In this document: positions 8,375 through 17,202 of the stretch, piece after piece
Layout: the number at the start of each line of letters is the position of its first letter
Numbering within the stretch: the first letter of the stretch is position 1
DNA from: Okeania hirsuta
GTDB taxonomy: Bacteria; Cyanobacteriota; Cyanobacteriia; Cyanobacteriales; Microcoleaceae
Assembly: GCF_003838195.1 (NCBI RefSeq)
Contig: NZ_RCBY01000013.1
Location: 1-64,000 of the forward strand
Direction of reading: 5' to 3'
Length of the DNA: 64,000 nt
The notes under the pieces: model-generated
The model's input: only the letters and a program-made list of their open reading frames with translations
What the model was told of the DNA's origin: nothing
Databases searched by the model: none
Translations under genes and position numbers: made by a program

Positions 8375-11300
8375 TCAAATTTTATTATTCTTACGTAAGT
8401 AGCTGATACTATTAGAAATAGCTTTTTTTACTTTTGGAATTGCTTTTTTTGCATCAGGTTTGCCCTTTTTATCAATTTCGCCTTTAGCCTTAAGATGACC
8501 AGGTGAAAAGCGCCATTTATAGCGAATATCAGACTTTATAATTTCAAGGGTTTTATCTGTCAGCATTTGATTAGTAATCTCAGAACCAGGTTGTTGCTGT
8601 TTGATTTTATTAACTGCCTGTTGTAATGGTTCAGCAGTTTTTAGTTTTCTATTTTCAATACCTGTACTGCCCGATTTTTTGTCTTTTATATTTCTGTAAT
8701 AGAAAGTTTCTATTGCATTTCTAATCTTACCAACTCTATCAATATCTAAAAGTCCACTGTCTACATATTTTTTTGTATTTGGTATAAACTTAAAAGCACC
8801 TAATAGAGTGCCTAGATTAGAATATACTCTACTTTTACCTTTGTCTTCTCTTCCAGCTTCTTGCAATATAACTGACTGAATAGTTTTAATTATAGAGGCC
8901 GCAAGCTGTGGTGGTCCTAAAACTTTGACCGTTGGCAACTTTATATTCTGTAGTTCTGAATTTCGGTCTTTGATTTTATTTCTTGACTTAACATCAGATA
9001 ACTCATTATAGCTATCTCCGTTCTTCTCTTTTACATGGACTTCTATTTTTGAGGGATAGTGTTCTTTCAACATTCCTATGATGCCCCCTTCAAGTTTTCC
9101 TGTACCATGTCCATAAGTAACATTAACTTCATAGCGAAGGACTTTCTTCTCATTTTTGACACTTTTTCCTTTAATAAGGTCGTCTGTCGTATGTTCAATA
9201 GTTGCTAGAGGTCCCGTGTTTAGCACAGAAAGTAAAGGAACTAAATTCCATTTGGTTGCAGGTCCATGCAGACGATGGCTAAGAACGTGAGCTTGTACAT
9301 AAGGTTTTGGAGTGACTTCAATAAATTTCTGTTGAGTTTTTGAGAAAGTTTTAAGTTTTGGAAGTTGATGATGTAGAACTTGAATCTTATCCCAGCCCAA
9401 GGGTGATTCCTCAGACGACATTGAGCTAGTGCCTTGTCCAGTTGTATTACCAGACTTGGCAGTTAATGGTTCTGCCAATACTTGATGAGCCTTACCTCCA
9501 CTCATCGTGTAAGTGACTTTTGTTAGAGGTAAGTCCTTCTCATCAGCTTTACCAATTCCTGCCTTAACTAAGAGGGGAGCAAGCTTGTTCAATAAAACTC
9601 CAATTTTGGAAGAAATACTTTGAGTGTCTTTATTGGTAGATACTTTCAAATAATGCTTACTAACAAAATCTTTCAGTTCCTTAACTTTTTCCCCTGCATC
9701 AATTAATGCTTGTTTCTGTTGCTGAGGCAAATTGGGTATTTCTTCTTTTTCCTTAATAGCAGCTTCAATTGCTTGAGGACTATCACTGGCAACCATCAAT
9801 TTTCCTTTTCTTCCTTTCAAGAAAAGTTGATGCTTACTACCATCTTTAGCTTTAAATTCTTTTTTATGATTCCACCATTGAACTACCCTACCCACAGCAG
9901 CTTTCCCTTTCTTCAGCAGCTTCTTAGCAAACTTGACCATCCTCTCAACCAAGCTATCAACAATCTTGTTGACAGGTTTCGCAACTTTACCGATAATATT
10001 TTTCACCGTCTTACCAATACCACCTAAACCAGCAAGGGATGCCAGCAAACTAATCACAACAGGCAAACTCCGACTCAAGGCATCTTCAACGGCTTGTTTT
10101 GCCTGGGAAAGATTACCAGAGGCAATGGCTGTAATGGAGTTGTAAACCGACATAACAAAATCTTTAATTTGCTGGAAACGTTCTACCAGGAACATGACAA
10201 AATCAAATATCAGTTTCAGCAACTTAGCGATCGCTCCCGCAGGAGTCAACAAACCCAACAACCAGGCAATACCTTCTTTGGCAACGGTCTTAATCACAAA
10301 ATCCTGAATCCCAGATATCACAGTTTCTTTGAGATTGGAGAAACTCTGTTTGACCTCTTCCCATAAAGCTGCTGGCCCTTCATTGACCAGTTTCTGAACA
10401 ATTTCTATTCCCTTTTCTACTCCATCAATTACCTGGGCAGCGGGCGGGAATTTCTTGATCACCTTGGCCTTGATATTTTCATAGGTTAATCCCAAAATCT
10501 GCATCACCAGAGATAGAATTCCTTTGGCATCAAAAGTTTCCGGTAGGGACAGATTCACTTCTGACAGTGCCCCCGTCAGCCAACCAATCAGTCCTTTAAT
10601 CAGATGTTGTTGAATATTCTTGGTAAAATTACTAACCCCGCCGCCGATCGCCTCCATTACATTATTGAAGAATGTCTTAGGATCTTTCAGGATGGCCATG
10701 ACTTGACCTGCGGCGCGATCGATAAAGTCAAAGATAGGTTTAGAGTCAATTCCAGCAATATCACAGGCAGCCTGAAGAGCAACTTTTAGAGCTTCAGCAA
10801 AGTCGCCAGTAATTACTGCACCAGCAATCTGTACTGCTGCCTTCAAAGCAGTTTGGTAGACTGAAAGAATCTTATCCAGTCCAGCAGCTAAACCATCAGC
10901 AACGGCTTCCACTCCAGCTATGGCTGCATCTGCCACCACATTTACTCCCTCGATCGCCGTATCGACTACGCTATCAATGCCGTCATTAATCCGCTTGGCC
11001 AGATTTGGGAAACGGTCTTTGAGGTACTTATTAACCTGATTTTTAGCCCAATCTCGGAATTTATTCAGCTTGTCAATCACCCAGTTACGAGCCTTATTGA
11101 TGAGTGCTATTGCTGCATTCTTAGCTTTCTCGATAATGGTTTTGACCGCATCACGCAGGGCTGTAAAAATATCATCAATGGCACTCGTAATCGCCTTAAC
11201 CGCACTTTTAACCGCACTAACGGCTCGATCCCACCAACTATCCTTTTCCTGAGACTTTTCTAGTTCCTTCTTCTTATCCGCTGCTTTTTTCTCACTCGCT

Positions 11301-13843
11301 TCTTTCTCTTTTTCTGCCTTCTCCTCACCCTTTTCCAGTTCCTTATCAGCTTCTCCTTCCGACTTCTCCACCCGATCGCCAATCTCCTTGCGGTTGGCAA
11401 CCTGTTCCCGATCGGCTTCAGTTATAAATTCATTGACCTGATCGTAGGAATCATCAATGCCCTCTTGCTGCTGCTGGGCTACTTCCTGGCGATTGGCTAC
11501 GACAATATCTCGTTGATCCTTGTCAGCTTTCTGATTAACGGCGACAGCGTCTAACTTAGCCTGATTAATTTTCGCAGCTTTATCCTTATCCCGCGTTTTG
11601 ACGGCATCCTGAGTCTGGGTTTTTGCCTCTGCCAGGTTAGCATCTAGGGTAGGTTTCAACAATTTATCTGCATGGTTACGGACATCCGGTGGCAAAGGCG
11701 CATTGACATAATCCATTGCCCCAGTATCAGCAGGTGTTTCAATAGAGACAAAAGCTTCTGAACTCAGTTGAGCTGTTTTCTCTTCATTCACCTCCTTCGG
11801 TTGAATATTCTGTTGTCCTGGGTGCTGCTTAAAGGTATTCGCCGTCATGTCTCGTTGGGCTTTGAGCTGAGATTCCGCATCACTCTGCTGATTAGCCATG
11901 CGTTGGGGATCTGCTTCGCCCTTAAGTTCCACATTTTCGCGCTCTCCAGCACTGGTGTTTACTCCTGCATTAGTAGAGATACTGGTGAGAAAACTCTTGA
12001 GATTGTTGCGAAACCAGCCTAGGAAAGAATTGTCATCTTGTCGATCTACCAGTTTTTCCTTTTCTTTATTGTTAGGGAGTGTCCCTAAATTTTCTGGAGG
12101 ACTGGCTTTCAATTCACCCGGATCTGTCTGAGTTACTCCATCACTGATTTCTGCCCCCCCTGCCGAAATCTGTTCAGGAGCTTTCACCCCTTCCTCCACT
12201 GTGCCGCTTGTCTTAGCAACTAAGGTAGGAGCATTTTCAACCTCAGCTTGCTGCTCCTGTTTCAGGTTGCTGTCAAGCTGAGTACCGAGGTTGGGTTGGG
12301 TTGCTGCGATTTCGGATGGACTGGACTCCATAAACTTGCTCAGTGCCTGGTCGGATGCTCCTTCGAGAGAAAGAGAGCTAACCTCTGCAACCTCTTCCTC
12401 TCCAATGGCAGAAGGTTTTTCTAACTCAAGTGCAACGTCTGATTCCGATTCCTCTGCCGTTGATTTGAGAGATGGTTCGGTGTCCTCAACTTTTGTTTCT
12501 ACACTCTCTTGAGAAGCAACATCATTTTTACCCCCATCTGTTTTGGGTTCAGGCTCAGTTTTAGTGTCTAGAGACTTATTACCACCTGCCTCCTCAGAAC
12601 TTAGGGGTGGCAAGGAAGGTTCTAGCGCAGTTGGTGCTTGCTCAGGGTCAGATGGCTCTGCAACAAAGGCAGAAGGCGACTTAGGTTGTTGCTGGAGAGT
12701 GTGGACTAATTCATGGGCAAACAACCGCTTTCCTACGGTGGACTCAGGGGCGTAGCGACCGCTGCCAAAGAAGATATCCTGACCGACGGTAAATGCTTGG
12801 GCGTTGAGATCGCGGGCGGCACTGGCCGCTCGGTCGTCTGTATGCACCCGCACGTTGCTGAAGTCATAGCCAAAGCGCGGTTCCATAAAGGCACGGGTTG
12901 AGTCTGACAGGGGTTGACCACTCCCTCTAGCGGACTGGATGCGAGCTTCTAGATTGGCAGATACGTTAGGGGTTTGACCAGGGGCAGCTTTGGTTTGAAC
13001 CTTTTCCTCCTCTTCGTCAGTTTGTCGTTGGAGCATTTGGACTTTTTCGTTTTCTTCCTCTTCTTCCATTTGACGTTGAACTAAAGGAGTAATGGGCTTG
13101 GCCTGAACCTCCTCTTCCTCTTCCATTTGACGTTGAACTAAAGGAGTAATGGGCTTGGCCTGAACCTCCTCTTCTTCTTCCATTTGACGTTGAACCAGGG
13201 GAGTAATGGGCTTGGCTTGAACCTCCTCCTCTTCTTCCATTTGACGTTGAACCAAGGGAGTAATGGGTTTAGTTTGAACCTCCTCCTCTTCTTCCATTTG
13301 ACGTTGAGCCAAGGGAGTAATGGCCTTGGTTTGAACCTCCTCCTCTTCTTCCATTTGACGTTGAGCCAAGGGAGTAATGGCCTTGGTTTGAACTTCCTCC
13401 TCTTCTTCCATTTGACGTTGAACCAAGGGAGTAATGGGTTTAGTTTGAACCTCCTCCTCTTCTTCCATTTGACGTTGAGCCAAGGGAGTAATGGCCTTGG
13501 TTTGAACTTCCTCCTCTTCTTCCATTTGACGTTGAACCAAGGGAGTAATGGGTTTAGTTTGAACCTCCTCCTCTTCCGTTTGACGCTGCACTTGTGGTGC
13601 TGGGGTACGCATTACAGTAGCTGCGACCTGATCAGCTTCTTGTTCATAAGTGTCCCCAGGCTGGCCAACTGTCATTTTTGTTTGAATCAGACGATTAACT
13701 GCCTGATTGCCCAGTTGTTGTTGGAGTTGCAGAATAGGGTGAACTGGGCTATTAATCGACAACGGTGGTTGAGTAGCCACTGAAGCCTTTCTCTGATTGT
13801 TTGCTTCTGTTGTTTTGATTTGAGTTGTTCGTTGATTACCCAT
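8375..13843 (-). CDS. eCIS core (DUF4157) giant protein with nuclease-like C-terminus
   Basis: About 1822 residues. ATG at 13841-13843 is preferred because AAGGTG lies 6 nt upstream; a TTG six codons earlier is also open. In order: a disordered N-terminus; nine 19-residue acidic repeats of the type VQTKPITPLVQRQMEEEEE (about residues 85-270); the DUF4157 domain (about 300-390) with FGYDFSNVRVHTDDRAA and the zinc-binding motif HELVHTLQQ; a long Ser/Glu-rich linker; a charged coiled coil (about 770-870); a long series of amphipathic alanine-rich helices (about 880-1390); then a C-terminal domain with QAHVLSHRLHGPA and KWNLVPL near residue 1530. That last motif resembles the GH(L/I)L...GP...NL(T/V)P signature of DNA/RNA endonuclease-type toxin domains. 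DUF4157 proteins are typical eCIS-encoded candidate cargo. Cargo, toxin and nuclease roles are inferred. Confidence 0.85.
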   Translation of the reverse strand: MGNQRTTQIKTTEANNQRKASVATQPPLSINSPVHPILQLQQQLGNQAVNRLIQTKMTVGQPGDTYEQEADQVAATVMRTPAPQVQRQTEEEEVQTKPITPLVQRQMEEEEEVQTKAITPLAQRQMEEEEEVQTKPITPLVQRQMEEEEEVQTKAITPLAQRQMEEEEEVQTKAITPLAQRQMEEEEEVQTKPITPLVQRQMEEEEEVQAKPITPLVQRQMEEEEEVQAKPITPLVQRQMEEEEEVQAKPITPLVQRQMEEEEENEKVQMLQRQTDEEEEKVQTKAAPGQTPNVSANLEARIQSARGSGQPLSDSTRAFMEPRFGYDFSNVRVHTDDRAASAARDLNAQAFTVGQDIFFGSGRYAPESTVGKRLFAHELVHTLQQQPKSPSAFVAEPSDPEQAPTALEPSLPPLSSEEAGGNKSLDTKTEPEPKTDGGKNDVASQESVETKVEDTEPSLKSTAEESESDVALELEKPSAIGEEEVAEVSSLSLEGASDQALSKFMESSPSEIAATQPNLGTQLDSNLKQEQQAEVENAPTLVAKTSGTVEEGVKAPEQISAGGAEISDGVTQTDPGELKASPPENLGTLPNNKEKEKLVDRQDDNSFLGWFRNNLKSFLTSISTNAGVNTSAGERENVELKGEADPQRMANQQSDAESQLKAQRDMTANTFKQHPGQQNIQPKEVNEEKTAQLSSEAFVSIETPADTGAMDYVNAPLPPDVRNHADKLLKPTLDANLAEAKTQTQDAVKTRDKDKAAKINQAKLDAVAVNQKADKDQRDIVVANRQEVAQQQQEGIDDSYDQVNEFITEADREQVANRKEIGDRVEKSEGEADKELEKGEEKAEKEKEASEKKAADKKKELEKSQEKDSWWDRAVSAVKSAVKAITSAIDDIFTALRDAVKTIIEKAKNAAIALINKARNWVIDKLNKFRDWAKNQVNKYLKDRFPNLAKRINDGIDSVVDTAIEGVNVVADAAIAGVEAVADGLAAGLDKILSVYQTALKAAVQIAGAVITGDFAEALKVALQAACDIAGIDSKPIFDFIDRAAGQVMAILKDPKTFFNNVMEAIGGGVSNFTKNIQQHLIKGLIGWLTGALSEVNLSLPETFDAKGILSLVMQILGLTYENIKAKVIKKFPPAAQVIDGVEKGIEIVQKLVNEGPAALWEEVKQSFSNLKETVISGIQDFVIKTVAKEGIAWLLGLLTPAGAIAKLLKLIFDFVMFLVERFQQIKDFVMSVYNSITAIASGNLSQAKQAVEDALSRSLPVVISLLASLAGLGGIGKTVKNIIGKVAKPVNKIVDSLVERMVKFAKKLLKKGKAAVGRVVQWWNHKKEFKAKDGSKHQLFLKGRKGKLMVASDSPQAIEAAIKEKEEIPNLPQQQKQALIDAGEKVKELKDFVSKHYLKVSTNKDTQSISSKIGVLLNKLAPLLVKAGIGKADEKDLPLTKVTYTMSGGKAHQVLAEPLTAKSGNTTGQGTSSMSSEESPLGWDKIQVLHHQLPKLKTFSKTQQKFIEVTPKPYVQAHVLSHRLHGPATKWNLVPLLSVLNTGPLATIEHTTDDLIKGKSVKNEKKVLRYEVNVTYGHGTGKLEGGIIGMLKEHYPSKIEVHVKEKNGDSYNELSDVKSRNKIKDRNSELQNIKLPTVKVLGPPQLAASIIKTIQSVILQEAGREDKGKSRVYSNLGTLLGAFKFIPNTKKYVDSGLLDIDRVGKIRNAIETFYYRNIKDKKSGSTGIENRKLKTAEPLQQAVNKIKQQQPGSEITNQMLTDKTLEIIKSDIRYKWRFSPGHLKAKGEIDKKGKPDAKKAIPKVKKAISNSISYLRKNNKI
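13050..13590 (-). repeat. 57-bp tandem repeat coding acidic QRQMEEEEE units
   Basis: About nine near-identical 57-bp units encode 19 residues each inside the DUF4157 gene. Neighbouring units alternate between P/V and A/A versions (KPITPLVQ or KAITPLAQ), which suggests recent expansion or gene conversion of pairs. The unit count is likely variable between strains. Confidence 0.9.
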
Positions 13844-13857
13844 AAGGTTCACCTTAA

Positions 13858-14085
13858 TCAATTAGTTAGGGGACTTGTGGCATCTTCCTCAAGATTTTGA
13901 GCGTCGTTTTCTTCTGGTGTTTGAGATTCAGCTAGCAATTCTTCTAATATCTGTATTGCACCACTTATCCGAAATAAAGTCTCTCTGAGGTTGGTCTGTT
14001 TGGTCTCCAAATCAGACAGCGTTTTTTTTCCAGATTCAAATTCAGCTTTTAGACTAGCAATGCGTTTTTCTATTTTATCTTTCAT
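13858..14085 (-). CDS. Small coiled-coil protein before the DUF4157 gene
   Basis: 75 residues, with no family recognised. The first 60 residues form one long heptad-patterned, charged helix (KDKIEKRIASLKAEFESGK onwards), and the tail is acidic. It ends just before the giant eCIS core gene and shares the operon direction. Its stop codon overlaps the alternative TTG start of the next gene. Small coiled-coil ORFs next to cargo genes can be chaperones or assembly factors, but nothing here proves that. Start ATG at 14083-14085. Confidence 0.6.
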   Translation of the reverse strand: MKDKIEKRIASLKAEFESGKKTLSDLETKQTNLRETLFRISGAIQILEELLAESQTPEENDAQNLEEDATSPLTN

Positions 14086-14159
14086 ATAGCAATCAGGAAT
14101 GATTTATGAGACAACTTGAGGCTATAACTGAGTTAGGCAGGCAATCGGATCTCACAACT

Positions 14160-14275
14160 GTCCGGATAATTAGTGATCAAAAAACTTGCTCCTCCTGTTC
14201 CCCTCCACGGTCGGGGGAGGGGCGAGGGGTGGGTTTACTCCCTCGTTATTTAAACTATTCAACCGGACATGATAT
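14160..14275. repeat. MITE-like element between fibre and coiled-coil genes
   Basis: The left end is TCCGGATAATTAGTGATCAAAA (first bases of the terminus lost) and the right end AACCGGACATGATAT. The core carries the GC-rich block GGGGGAGGGGCGAGGGGTGGG. It ends 4 nt from the stop codon of the fibre-like gene and interrupts the otherwise tight eCIS operon. Confidence 0.7.
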
Positions 14276-14279
14276 TAAG

Positions 14280-16106
14280 CTACTGTATGACATCTCTTAT
14301 AGTATCGCCAACTATGACATCTCTTATAGTATCGCCAACTATGACATCTCTGATAATACCATCGCCACGAGTCGATGAACCTGCTCTAAAAGTAATTCCA
14401 TCTAAAGAAACCCAAGCGCTACTTCCACTAATTCTTTGTACTCTTCCATTAGAAAAAATATCAACCCTACCAATAGTATTATTATAAGTTGCAACACTAT
14501 GAAGTTCTCGAGCAGCAGGTCTATATCCTACTGGCAATGTAAAAATTGTGTTGGCTGTGCCATTTCTGACTAGACCTTTAAGGTGAACTATACCTAGGCT
14601 ATCTTTAAAGTAGCCAGCACTGTTGTAACCACTACCGTAATTAACCCAGCCATTTTGGAGTGTTGGAGTTTGCCAGCTTTCTTGCTGTAAAGTAGTTTCA
14701 CCTCCGGTAACAACTAATTTAGCACTTGGGTTCTTTGTACCGATACCAACATTGCCAGATCCTCTAATAACAAGTGCAGTTTCTTCAATTCCATCGTTAC
14801 CTGTATTAACAAAAGCAATACCTCCATCAGGGTTACGGCCATTACCATCAGTTTTTTCGATCACTAAAGCATCTAGAGGACTTTCAAAGAAATCGGCATC
14901 GTACCTGAGTCGGAAACCATCACCTGTAGGCGGACCAGATTCATTGGTACTATGGAAGAGCAAAGTTCCAGTCTTTGCTAATTTTAAAGCACCTGCCACC
15001 TCTAATATGGCGCTAGGATTTAATGTACCGATACCAACATTGCCATTCTGAACAGTTAGCACGTCAGCCGTATTGCTACCAAGCATTAGTCGGTGGGTTC
15101 CGCCTTGAGCACAAATACGAACATCGCCAGCACCATTTCCACTTGTAGCAACTCCAATCTTTAAGCGATGGGTATTGTTGCCAATTTTCAAGTCGCCTTC
15201 TGTAGTTGTTAAATTCCAATTTCCTCCACTTACAGTCAGCGGACCTGTAACGTTTAAAGCATCATCTATTTGTAATATTCCAGAGGAGTGGGTGGAACGC
15301 AACACCCCATTAATGCTAACTTCATCGTTATCATCATTACCCAAGGAAACATTACCTTCAATATGTTCTGTATCACGAGCAATCACATCTCCAGTTATTT
15401 CAAGATTGCCCGAAACAGTTAAGTTTCCACCAATGCTAACATTGTTAGTAACATTCAGGGGAGTATTCACATTTCCAGTTACTGCAAAATCTCCAGAAAC
15501 TGTCAGGTTGCCACCAATGTCAACATTACCACCAACACTCAAAGCATCTTGAATATTCAAAGGTCCTGAGAATTCTGCTCCCGGTGGAATATGAACACTA
15601 GCTAACCTGCGGACGGAATTATCAATAGTATCAACATCAACATTACCACTATCATCCAATTGAACCTCAGCTAGGAGAACCACTGCACCATCATCAGCAG
15701 GCTGTGTACTGCTTGTTTCAAGTTGAGGACGCTCAGTAGTACGAGTATATTTGATTTCACTCCCCAATGTGTAGCTGTCTGCCTCATCCTCGAAGTCTTG
15801 AACAGCAAGTGTAATATAAACTGTACTTCCTGCTGCAAATTCAGATAAGCTTACCGTTTTTATATCAGCAGGTTGCTCTTCTAGAACAACAATTTCCTTA
15901 CCTTCGCTATCAATAGCCATCCCATTATTAACTGAGACTTGTTTATCTCCAGATTTATTAATTTCTAGTCCTGTTACCACACCCCAAGTATGCAGGGAGC
16001 GATTATGCAGATGGCGCATTCGGCGATGGTAAGCTTGTTCGTCCCGAAAATCGTTTTCTACTAAAAATTGGGATGTAAAATAGTTCAAACGTTTAATTTC
16101 AGTCAT
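14280..16106 (-). CDS. eCIS tail-fibre-like protein
   Basis: About 608 residues, starting at ATG 16104-16106 (a GGAG lies 10 nt upstream; the longer TTG start is less likely). The N-terminal about 150 residues begin TEIKRLNYFTSQFLVENDF and contain HNRSLHTWGVVTGLEI, a baseplate-attachment region seen in eCIS and phage-like fibre proteins. The middle (about 190-290) is a beta-helical repeat (VSIGGNLTVSGN and similar), followed by phage-fibre style NVGIGTxNPSAxLEV motifs, twice. This is the expected receptor-binding or surface-contact component. The extreme C-terminus is three copies of IRDVIVGDT-like nonamers from a 27-bp tandem repeat directly beside a MITE, so the natural end may have been altered. 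Confidence 0.8.
   Translation of the reverse strand: MTEIKRLNYFTSQFLVENDFRDEQAYHRRMRHLHNRSLHTWGVVTGLEINKSGDKQVSVNNGMAIDSEGKEIVVLEEQPADIKTVSLSEFAAGSTVYITLAVQDFEDEADSYTLGSEIKYTRTTERPQLETSSTQPADDGAVVLLAEVQLDDSGNVDVDTIDNSVRRLASVHIPPGAEFSGPLNIQDALSVGGNVDIGGNLTVSGDFAVTGNVNTPLNVTNNVSIGGNLTVSGNLEITGDVIARDTEHIEGNVSLGNDDNDEVSINGVLRSTHSSGILQIDDALNVTGPLTVSGGNWNLTTTEGDLKIGNNTHRLKIGVATSGNGAGDVRICAQGGTHRLMLGSNTADVLTVQNGNVGIGTLNPSAILEVAGALKLAKTGTLLFHSTNESGPPTGDGFRLRYDADFFESPLDALVIEKTDGNGRNPDGGIAFVNTGNDGIEETALVIRGSGNVGIGTKNPSAKLVVTGGETTLQQESWQTPTLQNGWVNYGSGYNSAGYFKDSLGIVHLKGLVRNGTANTIFTLPVGYRPAARELHSVATYNNTIGRVDIFSNGRVQRISGSSAWVSLDGITFRAGSSTRGDGIIRDVIVGDTIRDVIVGDTIRDVIQ
14281..14355 (-). repeat. 27-bp tandem repeat at fibre gene 3' end
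   Basis: Nearly three units of 27 bp (TATGACATCTCTTATAGTATC plus CGCCAAC) encode the repeating IRDVIVGDT tail of the fibre-like protein. The repeat abuts the terminus of the neighbouring MITE. Confidence 0.8.
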
Positions 16107-16282
16107 AATTTTTATCTCCAATAAAAAATCAGTTGCTAGTGCAGGATGGCGGAAATAACTAACCAGTTAAAAAAGGTTCAAAAGCTTGTACAATAACCTT
16201 TCTTCCCTTCTGCCTTCTGCTATCCTAGATAACTAAAGCTATCCTAGATAACTAAAGCTATCCTGCCTTCTGCCTTTTTGCA
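16107..16282. other. Intergenic with tandem CTATCCTAGATAA repeat
   Basis: A short spacer between two eCIS genes contains two copies of CTATCCTAGATAACTAAAG and TTCTGCC-type short repeats. No gene seen. Confidence 0.6.
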
Positions 16283-16972
16283 CTAGGTCTCAGAAACAAT
16301 TCCCAGTAGTGTATTAATCCCTACGGTTGAATATTTACCAATTCGCATACTGGGAAACTCAATATTAAGTTTGTAATAGGTATGAGCAGGCTTTTCTAAT
16401 TCAATAATGGCACGAGCTATTGCCTCTTGTCTTGCTTGTTCTTTGGGAGAAGCTCGTGGTAGAGCTATGGTAATCTCGAAGAAGTGAGCTGGGCCACCAC
16501 CAACGTAGGTATTTTGACCAACAGTTGAAGATACGCCTACCTGAAATGCTGAAACAACAGGTTCTTTAATAATGGGTTCGCCTTTAGTAAAAATTTTCAG
16601 CAGTTGTATCAGGTTTTCTTTAGTTCCTCGAAAGCGATAGCGTTGCACGATGCTGGCTACAAAGTCACGCTGTACCCCTGGTGCTAGATCTGCCCGTAGG
16701 CTTAAAGCTGTCCAACTAGCTAGCCACGACAAAAACTCTTTGGGTGTCTCTTGGGGATCGAAAAGTGTGGCAATATCCGCAATAGTTGTTTCTAAACCTT
16801 GAGGTTGAAACTTGATATCTTGGCTCAGAGGCGGAAATTTAATATCATCCTTAATACCCAATAATACCTTTTCAAATGCTAGCAAGAATTGACCGAGAAA
16901 AGGCTCGGTGTGATGGATGAGGGGCAGATAATCTAGAAGTTTACTTGGCGATCGCCTGGCTTTAGATGACAT
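16283..16972 (-). CDS. Phage-tail-like protein (gpI-like, TIGR02242 type)
   Basis: 229 residues. The sequence matches the TIGR02242/gpI-like tail protein family that forms part of the baseplate in eCIS and related particles. It has SKLLDYLPLIHHTEPFLG near the start, the hallmark WLASWTALSLRADL (about 95-110) and QRYRFRGTKENLIQLL (about 120-137), followed by a beta-rich C-terminus. It follows the two J-like baseplate genes at 230 bp and precedes the fibre gene, as in other eCIS loci. It probably links the baseplate to the fibre. Start ATG at 16970-16972. Confidence 0.85.
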   Translation of the reverse strand: MSSKARRSPSKLLDYLPLIHHTEPFLGQFLLAFEKVLLGIKDDIKFPPLSQDIKFQPQGLETTIADIATLFDPQETPKEFLSWLASWTALSLRADLAPGVQRDFVASIVQRYRFRGTKENLIQLLKIFTKGEPIIKEPVVSAFQVGVSSTVGQNTYVGGGPAHFFEITIALPRASPKEQARQEAIARAIIELEKPAHTYYKLNIEFPSMRIGKYSTVGINTLLGIVSET

Positions 16973-17202
16973 TAGCTGTCTCCTTATTTTTCAAGATGGG
17001 AATGAATTTTATACCAAATTCAAAAAAGGTAGTTACATCTTAGTTGATGATTTCTTCCTACAAGAAAAAAATATAAATTCCATAAATTCTAACAATTTAA
17101 CCTTTTTTTCTCTTTTTTTATTCTGTTTTTCTTTCCCTATTCCCTATTCCCTATTCCCTATTCCCTGTGCCATGACTGTAGCAATATTTTATGAAATTGG
17201 TA
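16973..17202. repeat. Short-repeat intergenic element
   Basis: It contains a tandem CTATTCC heptamer (17142-17166) and the segment TGTAGCAATATTTTATG continuing to GAAATTGGTATTA. The same segment recurs at about 41879-41909 and, diverged, at 44723-44751. The ATACCAAATTC at about 17012 and GAAATTGGTAT at about 17192 are inverted, so this may be another MITE-like element inside the eCIS operon. Confidence 0.5.

Noticed and set aside
13184-13783. Plus-strand 199-codon frame with TLNQGSNG repeats
   Set aside because: Antisense shadow of the 57-bp coding repeats in the DUF4157 gene.
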